From: Sulfurovum sp.
GTDB taxonomy: Bacteria > Campylobacterota > Campylobacteria > Campylobacterales > Sulfurovaceae
Assembly (NCBI GenBank): GCA_023955225.1
Contig: JAGSGJ010000001.1
Coordinates: 20,808-84,807 of the forward strand
Length of the DNA: 64,000 bases
Direction: 5' to 3'
The translations under genes and the position numbers were made by a program. How positions within the stretch are numbered: position 1 is the stretch's first letter; the number at the start of each line of letters is the position of its first letter. Shown here piece after piece: positions 26,594-35,481 of this stretch. The notes under the pieces are model-generated. The model saw only the letters and a program-made list of their open reading frames with translations, was not told the origin of the DNA and searched no databases.

Positions 26594-27022
26594 ATGCGAA
26601 TTACACGACTCATCATTTTTTTCATTTCTACTATGATACTTTACTGGATAGCAATGGCAGGTTTGCTGGTCTCCTTTGCATATTCTAAAGGCTGGATACT
26701 TGCTGACTTTGAATTTATTGATGCAAAGCAAGCTATTGTCCTTTTATCAGATGATAAGAATGTCACACTACTAGATGTAAGAACCATAAGAGAATACGAA
26801 GACAGACACCTCAAGAATGCCATAAACATACCTGTACAAACACTCACTAGCAGTCTAAACAGGCTAGAGAACGCCAAAGGTCAGCGTATCGTGGTTTATT
26901 GCCGATCAGGAAGTAGAAGCATTAAAGCATCACGTATATTAGAAGAAAATGGATTTACACCACTCAATGTTGAAGGCGGTATCATAGACTTAATGCGTAA
27001 TGATGCAGAGATAGTAAGGTGA
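26594..27022 (+). CDS. Membrane-anchored rhodanese-like protein
   Basis: 142 residues. One N-terminal transmembrane helix (about 8-32) and a single rhodanese domain (about 45-138) with LLDVRTIREYEDRHLKNAINIP and the active-site loop VVYCRSGSRS, whose Cys101-type residue is present. It would transfer or bind sulfane sulfur at the membrane. A TATAAT box at 26559-26564 and AAAGGAG before the ATG support an independent gene divergent from narK. Confidence 0.85.
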   Translation: MRITRLIIFFISTMILYWIAMAGLLVSFAYSKGWILADFEFIDAKQAIVLLSDDKNVTLLDVRTIREYEDRHLKNAINIPVQTLTSSLNRLENAKGQRIVVYCRSGSRSIKASRILEENGFTPLNVEGGIIDLMRNDAEIVR

Positions 27023-27106
27023 TCTGTCATATTTTTTGACAGTATCACTTACGTTTACATTAAAAGACTAGTTATAATATAAGTGACTAACATTTTGGGA
27101 GATACC

Positions 27107-28687
27107 ATGCGTAAACAATTTATCTTGTATTCACTCTTTACTTTTTTCATTATCACACTCTTATCACTTTATAATGATGCTTTTATCTGGCTCTTTGTAC
27201 CTTTTGTCTTTCTTGCAGGGTTAGGTCTTTATGATATGTATCAGACCCAACATACCCTTAGACGTAATTTTCCGCTTATCGGACGTGCCCGTTGGATACT
27301 TGAAGCAATGCGTCCGCCCATTCGTCAATATTTCATAGAATCAGACATCGATGGTGTGCCTATAAGCAGGATGTTGAGAGGTTTGGTTTATAGACGCTCA
27401 AAAAAAGAGGTAGACACACTCCCTTTTGGTACAAAAATGGATACCTATGAACCAGGATATGAGTGGATAGGTCATTCGCTTAAAGCGTTGGATATTAAAG
27501 AACTTCCAGAAGATCTTCGTATAAATATAGGCTCTTCACAATGTACACAACCATATAGTGCCAGTATTTTAAACATCTCAGCTATGAGTTTTGGTGCACT
27601 GAGCCAAAATGCTATCTTGGCATTAGGTTATGGAGCAAAAATAGGTCATTTCGCACATAATACAGGAGAAGGTGGTCTAAGCCATCATCATCTCCAAACA
27701 GGTGCAGACCTGATCTGGCAGATTGGTACAGGATATTTTAGCTGTAGAGATGCAGAAGGACGATTTGATCCTAATGGCTTTGCCAAAAAAGCACAAACAC
27801 CACAAGTCAAAATGATAGAGATCAAACTTTCACAAGGAGCAAAGCCAGGACATGGAGGTATCTTGCCTGCAGATAAGAACAGTGAAGAGATAGCTCAAAT
27901 ACGTGGGGTAAAAGCGCATACACGCATAGATTCTCCACCGGCGCATTCTACTTTTGATAGCCCTCTGTCTCTCCTTGCATTCATACAACAACTACGTGAA
28001 CTCTCAGGAGGAAAACCTGTCGGATTTAAACTCTCTATAGGACAGAAAAGTGAGTTTATTGCCATATGTAAAGCGATGGTACAAAGTAAGACTTATCCTG
28101 ACTTCATCACTGTAGACGGAGGCGAAGGAGGAACAGGTGCTGCACCTCTCGAACATACCAATTCCGTAGGTATGCCTCTACGCGAAGCACTGGCATTTGT
28201 CAGTGACACACTCATTGGTTTTGATCTTAAAAAAGAGATAAAGATCATTGCATCGGGTAAGGTCATTACCGGTATGGATATGATCAAGTTACTTGCATTG
28301 GGAGCAGATCTTTGTGCAAGTGCAAGAGCCTACATGCTTTCAATGGGTTGTATACAGGCATTGCAATGTCATAAAAATAACTGTCCTACAGGTATTGCGA
28401 CACAAGATGCCATACTATCAAGTGGATTGGTAGTTACAGATAAAAAACAGCGTGTTGCAAACTTCCACAGTGAAACATTGCACAGCTTTAGAGAGCTTCT
28501 TGCATCAGCAGGTCTTAGATCACCAGACCTCCTATCCCGAACCCACATATACCAAAGAGTCAATCGTACCGAATATCACCGTTATGATGAATTTTTTCCA
28601 CCTCTTCAAGAAGGAGAATTACTCAACCCGCCCTACCCTCTAAATATGGACCGCTACATTCATCAAAGCTCTGCAGAACATTTTTAG
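27107..28687 (+). CDS. FMN-binding glutamate synthase-family protein (GltB2-like)
   Basis: 526 residues. Two N-terminal hydrophobic stretches (residues about 6-45) precede a glutamate synthase/FMN barrel domain: NISAMSFGALSQNAI, NTGEGGLSHHHLQTGADLIWQIGTGYFSCR split over the barrel, GAKPGHGG, TVDGGEGGTGAAPLE and CHKNNCPTGIATQD, the cysteine motif for a 3Fe-4S-like site. It lacks the glutaminase domain, so the reaction is uncertain. ATG 27107 (GGGAG site) is preferred to GTG 27083. Confidence 0.85.
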   Translation: MRKQFILYSLFTFFIITLLSLYNDAFIWLFVPFVFLAGLGLYDMYQTQHTLRRNFPLIGRARWILEAMRPPIRQYFIESDIDGVPISRMLRGLVYRRSKKEVDTLPFGTKMDTYEPGYEWIGHSLKALDIKELPEDLRINIGSSQCTQPYSASILNISAMSFGALSQNAILALGYGAKIGHFAHNTGEGGLSHHHLQTGADLIWQIGTGYFSCRDAEGRFDPNGFAKKAQTPQVKMIEIKLSQGAKPGHGGILPADKNSEEIAQIRGVKAHTRIDSPPAHSTFDSPLSLLAFIQQLRELSGGKPVGFKLSIGQKSEFIAICKAMVQSKTYPDFITVDGGEGGTGAAPLEHTNSVGMPLREALAFVSDTLIGFDLKKEIKIIASGKVITGMDMIKLLALGADLCASARAYMLSMGCIQALQCHKNNCPTGIATQDAILSSGLVVTDKKQRVANFHSETLHSFRELLASAGLRSPDLLSRTHIYQRVNRTEYHRYDEFFPPLQEGELLNPPYPLNMDRYIHQSSAEHF

Positions 28688-28762
28688 TTCTGCTTAGCAA
28701 ACACTACCTACTTTATCACAATCAGACCCTAAATGTCTACCCTTGTTTTTTAATAGATGATA

Positions 28763-29341
28763 CTATGATTCCTCCACATCTGCCAACGTCAGAGCAAAGA
28801 GTACGTTGACTCCATGAGACATGAGTACCTTTTGTGCCTCCTGTAGTGTGATACCTGTAGTGATGATATCATCTACTAGTATCACGTCTATGTCTGACTT
28901 ACCTTTATAGACAAAATCTCTTGGATGTTCCAAACGGAACTGTAAGCTTTTACCAGAATAATTCACCCTATTTTGTGCCATGAGTGAACTATGCTGTGGA
29001 ATGCTACACTTCGTTCTCATCGCTCGTGTAAGAAGTGCCACATGAGCGTAGCCACTTTTGACATATTCATCTATGCCTACGATGTAGACATCTCTGTCAT
29101 CAGACTCTACAAACTCTTTAATGAACGGTTTCATGGTCATATTGGCCAAAGCTTTGTAGATGCGGTAGCCTTCTGGTTTATGTTTACTGTGAAGCAGCGT
29201 TTCGAGAGTAGAGTATTTAAAAAAGCTAATGACATCGAGTGTTCCTACTTTTCTAGTACTTATGTTGGGTACAAAGAGTCTCTCTACACAGGTCTTGCAT
29301 ATGATCTTAAAACTTAATTCTGAACATGAGAAACAACGCAT
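28763..29341 (-). CDS. comF: ComF family phosphoribosyltransferase-like protein
   Basis: 192 residues. The N-terminus has paired cysteines (MRCFSCSE, IICKTC) for a zinc ribbon and the C-terminus the PRPP-binding signature DVILVDDIITTGITL. ComF proteins take part in natural transformation. Segment FRLEHPRDF is less conserved than in the GNRP-type relatives. AAAGGAAG lies upstream of the ATG, and a small open frame ends 24 nt before it. Confidence 0.85.
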   Translation of the reverse strand: MRCFSCSELSFKIICKTCVERLFVPNISTRKVGTLDVISFFKYSTLETLLHSKHKPEGYRIYKALANMTMKPFIKEFVESDDRDVYIVGIDEYVKSGYAHVALLTRAMRTKCSIPQHSSLMAQNRVNYSGKSLQFRLEHPRDFVYKGKSDIDVILVDDIITTGITLQEAQKVLMSHGVNVLFALTLADVEES

Positions 29342-29365
29342 GATTTTATCTTCCTTTCTTTACTG

Positions 29366-29464
29366 TTAGAACCACTTAAATAGGTTTAATGGTCTTTGAC
29401 CTGCTACTTTTTTAGAAAAAGCTGCGTAAAAATCGTCACGGTTCTCGAATCGCACCGCTTTCAA
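29366..29464 (-). CDS. Candidate small ORF, 32 residues
   Basis: TTG start at 29464 behind GGTGA, coding for MKAVRFENRDDFYAAFSKKV plus 12 further residues that end in NLFKWF. The composition (mixed acidic, aromatic and basic) looks protein-like and the gene would fit between the sirtuin and comF in one transcript. The start is inside a hairpin formed by GTCACGGT (29435-29442) and ACCGTGAC (29473-29480). Not known to me; it might also be a relic of a longer gene. Confidence 0.33.
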   Translation of the reverse strand: MKAVRFENRDDFYAAFSKKVAGQRPLNLFKWF

Positions 29465-29488
29465 GGGCGTTCACCGTGACATTATCTA

Positions 29489-30307
29489 TTAAATAATAGA
29501 AGATAACGCCTCAACGGCTCCCATAGGCAGTTGTATCTCTGCACCAAAACTCTCTCTTGGGTTGATACGTATGAGAGGGACATTAAACCTTTTGCCTATC
29601 TGTTCAGAAGTATTACGTACAGTAGGTACGGCTGTTCCTGCTCCCATCTCGACGATAGCAAGTTTTGCACCCTCAGCTTCCACTTTATCCATCCAACGAC
29701 TCAATCTTTCTCTTTGCCCATTGGTACGGGCATACTCCCACCCAAAGTCTCCAAACATCAAAATGTTTGGTCGTGCCATAGCACCACAGAAAGGACAGGA
29801 TGGTAAAGGTTCTTTGGCTTTAAAGCCCTCTTCTATCTCTATAAAAGTATCGTCAGAACTCCAGAGCATTCCCTGACAATTATCGATGCATTGCATGTGA
29901 TGAATAGACCCGTGACACTCCATCACATTCTCTTCCTTAAAGCCTGCCTTTTGAAACTGTCCATCGACATTTGAAGTGAAAATATGGGCTCCATATTTTT
30001 TAGTATTAGATACTTCCAAAAGCTTCTTGAAACCCTCATTAGGTACCGTGTCACGGTAAAGATGAAGTCTATGCCCATAAAAAGCCCAAGCCAACTGAGG
30101 ATCAGATTCAAACCACTCAGGATTTGCCATTTCTTCAAATTGTAGTCCTAATTCTTTAGCCTTAGGATACGCATTCCAAAACCCTTCTGCACCTCTAAAA
30201 TCAGGTAACCCAGAGTCTACTCCCATCCCTGCTCCCGCAGTGATGAAAATGGCATCTGCTTCTTCTAATAATTGTTTGGCTTTTTGTATATTTTCTGTGA
30301 TATTCAT
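29489..30307 (-). CDS. Sir2-family NAD-dependent deacylase
   Basis: About 272 residues. NAD-binding ITAGAGMGVDSGLPDFRG, FTSNVDGQF, catalytic His in MECHGSIHHMQC, and zinc cysteines in CIDNC and CPFCGAM are all visible, followed by RPNILMFGDFGW. It removes acyl groups or ADP-ribose from proteins using NAD. ATG 30307 is preferred over 30340, because a TATACT -10 box (30319-30314) ends exactly 6 nt upstream, as in other leaderless genes here; neither ATG has a Shine-Dalgarno. Confidence 0.85.
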   Translation of the reverse strand: MNITENIQKAKQLLEEADAIFITAGAGMGVDSGLPDFRGAEGFWNAYPKAKELGLQFEEMANPEWFESDPQLAWAFYGHRLHLYRDTVPNEGFKKLLEVSNTKKYGAHIFTSNVDGQFQKAGFKEENVMECHGSIHHMQCIDNCQGMLWSSDDTFIEIEEGFKAKEPLPSCPFCGAMARPNILMFGDFGWEYARTNGQRERLSRWMDKVEAEGAKLAIVEMGAGTAVPTVRNTSEQIGKRFNVPLIRINPRESFGAEIQLPMGAVEALSSII

Positions 30308-30486
30308 GGGAAAAGTATAACATACTTCATAATGATACATGATGTTAAATTTGTAACGTAATTAATCACAAAGTATTGATATGTAATACGAGTTACCTTA
30401 GAGTTCTGCATCCATCAGAAATTAAGAAAAGAATTAGGCCTTGAAAGATATACTCAATGGATATTATCTATAAATAAGGAAACAAC

Positions 30487-30915
30487 ATGAATAGAAGAGA
30501 AGCACTAAAAACTGTAGGTATTGCTATTGCAACAACAACAGTGATAGCTCAGGCATCCATGGCTAATGAATCCATGAATCGTATGGAAATGAAACCCAAA
30601 GATCCTAATAAATTAGAAAAGTCTGAGCTGAAGCATACCCCACAAATAACCATTAAAGATAAAGATGTGAATGGATATACCATGATAGAGATCACTGTAG
30701 GACAAGGTGGAATTATACATCCTAGCACACCTGATCATTGGATTGACTTTATCTCTTTATATGCAGATGATAGACTTGTAGGTAAAAGTATTCTTGAAGC
30801 TGATATTTCAAGGGGTGCAGCTTCTTTTGCAGTCAAAATGGATAACGTAACTACACTTACATCAAAAGCCGGCTGCAATCTACATGGTATCTGGTCTGCA
30901 ACAATCAAGCTATAG
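30487..30915 (+). CDS. Exported superoxide reductase-like (desulfoferrodoxin family) protein
   Basis: 142 residues. Begins MNRREALKTVGIAIATTT, a probable twin-arginine export signal, with a Met-rich linker. The class II superoxide reductase centre is complete: His50 in LKHTP, His78 and His84 in IHPSTPDHW, Cys130 and His133 in GCNLHGIW, giving the Fe(His)4Cys site. It would reduce superoxide to peroxide in the periplasm. A Dx-type N-terminal desulforedoxin domain is absent. AAGGA precedes the ATG. Confidence 0.8.
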   Translation: MNRREALKTVGIAIATTTVIAQASMANESMNRMEMKPKDPNKLEKSELKHTPQITIKDKDVNGYTMIEITVGQGGIIHPSTPDHWIDFISLYADDRLVGKSILEADISRGAASFAVKMDNVTTLTSKAGCNLHGIWSATIKL

Positions 30916-31047
30916 ATTAGTTTATCCTATTGACTCTCATTGTGTGTATATCACTATATATGCAATGAAGATGTCTAATTATCTATATCTATAAAAACTT
31001 CATAAGCAAATAGATACTTCTTATCTCTTATAGTAGAACCCGATAAC

Positions 31048-32439
31048 TTATAAAACTGAAGACTTGATCACCATCAATTTTTCTTTACTCATCTCTTCCA
31101 TTGAATAAGAGATACCACCCAGTCCCAAACCAGAAGCTTTAGCCCCGCCAAATGGCATCCAATCAACTCTGAATGCCGTATGGTCATTCACCATGACTGC
31201 TGTACCATTAAGACGTTTTACTGCCAGTAACGCTGTGTCAATATTTTTAGTAAAAACTGCTGCTTGAAAAGAGAACTCTAGGCTGTTAGCTTCTTTAAAG
31301 GCCTCTTCAATATCATTATAGGTGTAAATACAGACAACCGGGCCAAATACTTCTGAGGTACTCACCTTGGCATCACACGGTGGATTGAAAAGCACCGTGG
31401 GTTCATAACAGCTTTCAGAAATACGTTTACCCCCACAAAGTACTTTTGCCCCTCCAGAAATCGCCTCATTTACCCATGATTCTACTCTAGTGACTTCATG
31501 GTGCGAAATAAGTGGTCCTACTTCAGTTTTTGGATCAAGCGGATCACCAACACTAAGCTTTTGAGCTGCCTCTGCCAATCTTGAACCCACTTCATCACAA
31601 ATACTCTCATGCACATAAATACGCTGTACAGAAACACAAACCTGTCCCGCATGGTAAAACCCACCTTTCGCCAAAGCAGGTATCAGTTCTTCCATGTCAG
31701 CATCGGCTTCGACTATAACCGGAGCGACACCTCCATGTTCTAGACCCACACGAGTACCGGGAGAAACTAGTGAGTTCAAGTACCAACCCACAGCACCTGA
31801 ACCTATAAAAGTCAGATAGTCTATCTTCGGATGCGTAGCAAGATATTGCGCTTCTTCTCTATGGCAAACCACCACTTTACACCATGCTTCAGGTAGGCCT
31901 GCTTCATATAAAATTTCTACAAAATTAATGGCGGACATAGGTGTGGTCTCGGATGGCTTGATAATAACAGGTGATCCCACGGCGATAGCTGGAACTGTTT
32001 GGTGCACAGCAAGATTGAGAGGATGGTTAAATGCTGATATAGCGGCAACCACACCAATAGGCTCTTTCATTGTGTAAGCCATACGATTGGCAGAGCTTGC
32101 TGTATGCCCCATGGCTATCTCTTTACCTTCAAAAACACCCATATGCTCAATGGCAAGTTTTACACCATTGATAGCACGTTCCACTTCAACCTTTGAGTCC
32201 ATATAAGGCTTACCTCCCTCACTGGCTGCTATAAGAGTGAGTTCTTCTATACGGCTACTCATGATCTCAACCGTTTTTTCTAAAATATTGATCCGTTCAT
32301 ATTTGGGCAACCACATCTCCTGGTTTTCATACACTTCACGGGCACGACCTAATGCCAGGTCAATATCTTCCTTATTTGAAAGAGCTATCTCTCCCAATAC
32401 TTTTCCGTCAAAAGGTGACTCTACTTTAATGCTCTTCAT
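31048..32439 (-). CDS. NAD(P)-dependent aldehyde dehydrogenase
   Basis: 463 residues. Catalytic Cys in FYHAGQVCVSVQRIYVH (residue about 275), Glu in GLEHGGVAPVIV, cofactor-binding FIGSGAVGWYL and NHPLNLAVHQTVPA, matching lactaldehyde/succinate semialdehyde-type dehydrogenases. ATG 32439 with AGGAG upstream is preferred to GTG 32448. It lies 46 nt after the thiamine-diphosphate enzyme gene and probably shares its transcript. Confidence 0.86.
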   Translation of the reverse strand: MKSIKVESPFDGKVLGEIALSNKEDIDLALGRAREVYENQEMWLPKYERINILEKTVEIMSSRIEELTLIAASEGGKPYMDSKVEVERAINGVKLAIEHMGVFEGKEIAMGHTASSANRMAYTMKEPIGVVAAISAFNHPLNLAVHQTVPAIAVGSPVIIKPSETTPMSAINFVEILYEAGLPEAWCKVVVCHREEAQYLATHPKIDYLTFIGSGAVGWYLNSLVSPGTRVGLEHGGVAPVIVEADADMEELIPALAKGGFYHAGQVCVSVQRIYVHESICDEVGSRLAEAAQKLSVGDPLDPKTEVGPLISHHEVTRVESWVNEAISGGAKVLCGGKRISESCYEPTVLFNPPCDAKVSTSEVFGPVVCIYTYNDIEEAFKEANSLEFSFQAAVFTKNIDTALLAVKRLNGTAVMVNDHTAFRVDWMPFGGAKASGLGLGGISYSMEEMSKEKLMVIKSSVL

Positions 32440-32484
32440 ACTATCCACTCCTACAATTGTTTATTTGTTCTATGATATAAAGTT

Positions 32485-34125
32485 TTATACCAAACAGGTT
32501 TTATTTTTAAGTAATTCATTTAAAATTTCATGATTTAAACTATAGTCTACCGCTAAATCTATCAAGTGTACACCTTTACTATTGATGGCATTGTCTAAAA
32601 TAATATGAAAGTCATCACAGGAAGTTGCCCTATACCCCATAGCACCATACGCTTGCGCATATTGGACAAAATCAGGATTGTTATAGTCTAATCCAAAATT
32701 ATCAAATCCCATACCTTCCTGTTTCCATTTGATCATACCATAGGCATTATCATTTAAAATGATAACTATAAGATCTAACTCCAGTCGTACCGCAGTTTCC
32801 AACTCTTGAGAGTTCATCATAAAGCCACCATCGCCACACACAGCTATAACTTTTTTATCCGGATGAACGATTTTAGCCGCTATTGCAGAAGCAAGACCTG
32901 CACCCATAGTGGCTAATGCATTATCGAGCAAGAGTGTATTTGGCATAAAACATTTATAATTACGTGCGAACCATATTTTATAGATACCATTGTCTAAAGT
33001 TAAGATCCCATCTTTTGGCAAAACATCCCTAATGTCTTTAAGTGCTCTTTGAGGTAATATCGGAAATCTATCATCTTTAAAATATTTCACTATATGCCCT
33101 TGTGATTCATCTTGAACGCGCATAAAGTATGTAAAATCCCAATGTTCCTGTTTTTGTGCAAGTAATGTCAAAGACTCAATATTACAAGCGATATCGCCTA
33201 TCACATCAAGTTGAGGGAAATAAGTACCATCCACATCAGAAGATGAAAAATTAATATGTATGACTTTTGTTCCTCCTTCTTGCATGAAAAATGGTGGTTT
33301 TTCAATAATGTCATGTCCAACATTGATGATCAAGTCCGCTCTTTCTATCGCACAATGAAGATAATCGTTATCGGAGAGTGCAGCCGTCCCGAGGTATAAA
33401 GGATGGAACTCACTAATAACCCCTTTTCCCATTTGAGTCATGAAAAATGGTATACCAAGTTTGTCTATAAAGTCTTTCATAGCTGAACCAATACGCGTAC
33501 GGTTCGCTCCGGCACCAATTAAGACCAATGGCATTTTCGCTTTATATAGCATACTTATAGCACTATCTAAGCTTGCATTTCGAGCGATTGGATTAGAGTG
33601 TTTATAGACAGGAAATATTTGTTCATCTACTTCTTCTCTAGCGATATCTTCAGGTAGTTCAATATGTACTGCGCCTGGTCTTTCCTCTGAAGCGATCTTA
33701 AAACACTCACGTACCATCGAAGCGATTTTGTTACCATTAACCACTTGCTTAGAATATTGTGTAATGGGTTTCATCATGTGCACAACATCTATGATCTGAA
33801 AACGCCCTTGCTTACTTTTTTTGATCGGCTTCTGACCCGTTATCATCAACATAGGCATACCTCCTAAGTTGGCATAAGCCGCAGGTGTAACAAGATTGGT
33901 TGCACCTGGTCCCAAAGTAGAAATACACACACCGACTTTCCCCGTTAAACGTCCATAGGTTGCAGCCATGAAACCTGCACCCTGTTCATGACGGGTCAAA
34001 ATAAGTTGTATGTTGGAGTCTCGTAATGAATTTAAAAGATCCAAGTTTTCCTCTCCTGGAATACCAAAGATATACTCAACACCCTCATTTTCTAACGCTT
34101 TTATAAATAGATCCGACGCTTTCAT
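32485..34125 (-). CDS. Acetolactate synthase-like thiamine diphosphate enzyme
   Basis: 546 residues, the large-subunit length. TPP family landmarks: FGIPGEENLDLLNSL, LTRHEQGAGFMAA (catalytic Glu), GPGATNLVTPAAYA, and the diphosphate motif GDGGFMMNSQELETAVR with ILNDNAYGMI. It resembles the catabolic, small-subunit-independent AlsS branch. Product acetolactate is expected, though decarboxylases of the same family cannot be excluded. Coupled with an aldehyde dehydrogenase, it may act in a keto acid or aldehyde pathway (inference). Confidence 0.82.
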   Translation of the reverse strand: MKASDLFIKALENEGVEYIFGIPGEENLDLLNSLRDSNIQLILTRHEQGAGFMAATYGRLTGKVGVCISTLGPGATNLVTPAAYANLGGMPMLMITGQKPIKKSKQGRFQIIDVVHMMKPITQYSKQVVNGNKIASMVRECFKIASEERPGAVHIELPEDIAREEVDEQIFPVYKHSNPIARNASLDSAISMLYKAKMPLVLIGAGANRTRIGSAMKDFIDKLGIPFFMTQMGKGVISEFHPLYLGTAALSDNDYLHCAIERADLIINVGHDIIEKPPFFMQEGGTKVIHINFSSSDVDGTYFPQLDVIGDIACNIESLTLLAQKQEHWDFTYFMRVQDESQGHIVKYFKDDRFPILPQRALKDIRDVLPKDGILTLDNGIYKIWFARNYKCFMPNTLLLDNALATMGAGLASAIAAKIVHPDKKVIAVCGDGGFMMNSQELETAVRLELDLIVIILNDNAYGMIKWKQEGMGFDNFGLDYNNPDFVQYAQAYGAMGYRATSCDDFHIILDNAINSKGVHLIDLAVDYSLNHEILNELLKNKTCLV

Positions 34126-34432
34126 TTAGTATAATCCTTTTTATTTTCCTCTACTATATTAACAAAAAGTAATGTCAATGTAAAATGCTCACCACAATAT
34201 ACGAAATACGCATTCATCACTTCTTTCTCATAGTTAAAGTCTATTCCGGACAGTATAAAATTAATGTGTGTATTAAGTGTGGACTATATATTTCCTCACA
34301 CTGCCTAAGTCGACTTAATGAAAAAATACAGAGGATGGAAACCTTATAAAGTTATATATTTTATGAGGTTTTAAGGAAGCGTTGAAAGTTTTGATATAGA
34401 TCAAATGAAAAAACGAGTGGCTGAAAATTTAA
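34126..34432. other. Intergenic region, nothing definite seen
   Basis: AT-rich stretch between the divergent upstream end of the acetolactate synthase gene and the end of the pirin gene. No open frame, repeat or clear hairpin recognised. Confidence 0.4.
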
Positions 34433-35146
34433 TCAAACTTTTACATCAACCTCTTTTACCATCTCTACCAACAATATGTGAGCTTTATCAATACCTGTAA
34501 TACTAATATTTTCATCTATGACTTCTGCTGCATCACCAGACTCGAACAATGTGCCATTAATATCAGCTCTACCTTCCATCAATTTAACATAAATCTGTCT
34601 TGTGCTTCCTACTTCAAATCCAATCTCTTGAGTATCATCAAGTTCACAAGCGTACATTGATGCATCTTGGTAAATAAAGATATGAGCATCGCTACCTTTT
34701 GGACCAACTAGATAAAGCCATTGATTTTTACGTTCTTCTACTTTAAATGATTTTGAACCATATTGAGGTTCTAAGTTTTTATCGTGAGGGATTATCCAAG
34801 TTTGAACAAGATGGACTAAGTCATCTCCATCATTCATCTCTGAATGTGTTATGCCAGTTCCAGCTGATAAGTATTGGATAGCACCTCTTCCTAAACTCTC
34901 TTTGTTCCCCATTGAATCAGCATGCGTGAGCTCACCACTTAACACATAACTAATAATCTCCATATCTCTATGAGGATGTGTGCCAAAACCTGTATGTGGT
35001 TGCACAATGTCATCATTCATTACACGCAGGGAGCCAAACCGAACATTGTCCATATTATGGTATTCTGCAAATGAAAAATGAAAACGACTTCTCAACCAAC
35101 CATGTTCTGCTGTAAACAAGGAATTAAATGGGATATGTCTTAACAT
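34433..35146 (-). CDS. Pirin family protein (bicupin)
   Basis: 237 residues, the typical YhhW/pirin length. HTGFGTHPHRDMEIISYVLSG carries the metal-binding His-x-His of the first cupin, followed by GRGAIQYLSAGTGITHSE. Some pirins have quercetinase activity or act as transcription cofactors; the biological role here is unknown. No ribosome binding site beyond a weak A-rich stretch. Stands alone. Confidence 0.87.
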   Translation of the reverse strand: MLRHIPFNSLFTAEHGWLRSRFHFSFAEYHNMDNVRFGSLRVMNDDIVQPHTGFGTHPHRDMEIISYVLSGELTHADSMGNKESLGRGAIQYLSAGTGITHSEMNDGDDLVHLVQTWIIPHDKNLEPQYGSKSFKVEERKNQWLYLVGPKGSDAHIFIYQDASMYACELDDTQEIGFEVGSTRQIYVKLMEGRADINGTLFESGDAAEVIDENISITGIDKAHILLVEMVKEVDVKV

Positions 35147-35481
35147 AATATATTCTTTTTTAAATTATTTTTTAGTCAATTTAATTATAACAATAGTAAA
35201 TTAATTAATGCGTTAATACAGAATTGATTTGTAGTAAAATATAATGCTGATTGAGAACTGATTAATGTAGAAGAGAAAAACGATTTTATAATTCTATATT
35301 ATAGAATACTAGTGCGCTTGTGTACCTTGTCCATCATCTGGTGGGACACTTATGTCAATACAGAATATCCTACAAAGAAAACTCTCAGAAGATATTAGAG
35401 TTTTGACAGTATAGATTTAGGGGTCTGAGCATTAAATTCTAAAGCCAGTTATATTTCAACTATCATTCGAGGTAGGCTACT
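35147..35481. other. Intergenic region with a small palindrome
   Basis: AT-rich. ATTCTATA (35291-35298) and TATAGAAT (35300-35307) form a near-contiguous palindrome. Otherwise no coding potential visible between the pirin gene and the end of ispE. Confidence 0.4.

Noticed and set aside
29435..29480. tRNA-like TTC-GAA element with a GTCACGGT/ACCGTGAC stem
   Set aside because: No 7-bp acceptor stem, D-arm or anticodon arm of tRNA length can be formed, and no CCA follows.
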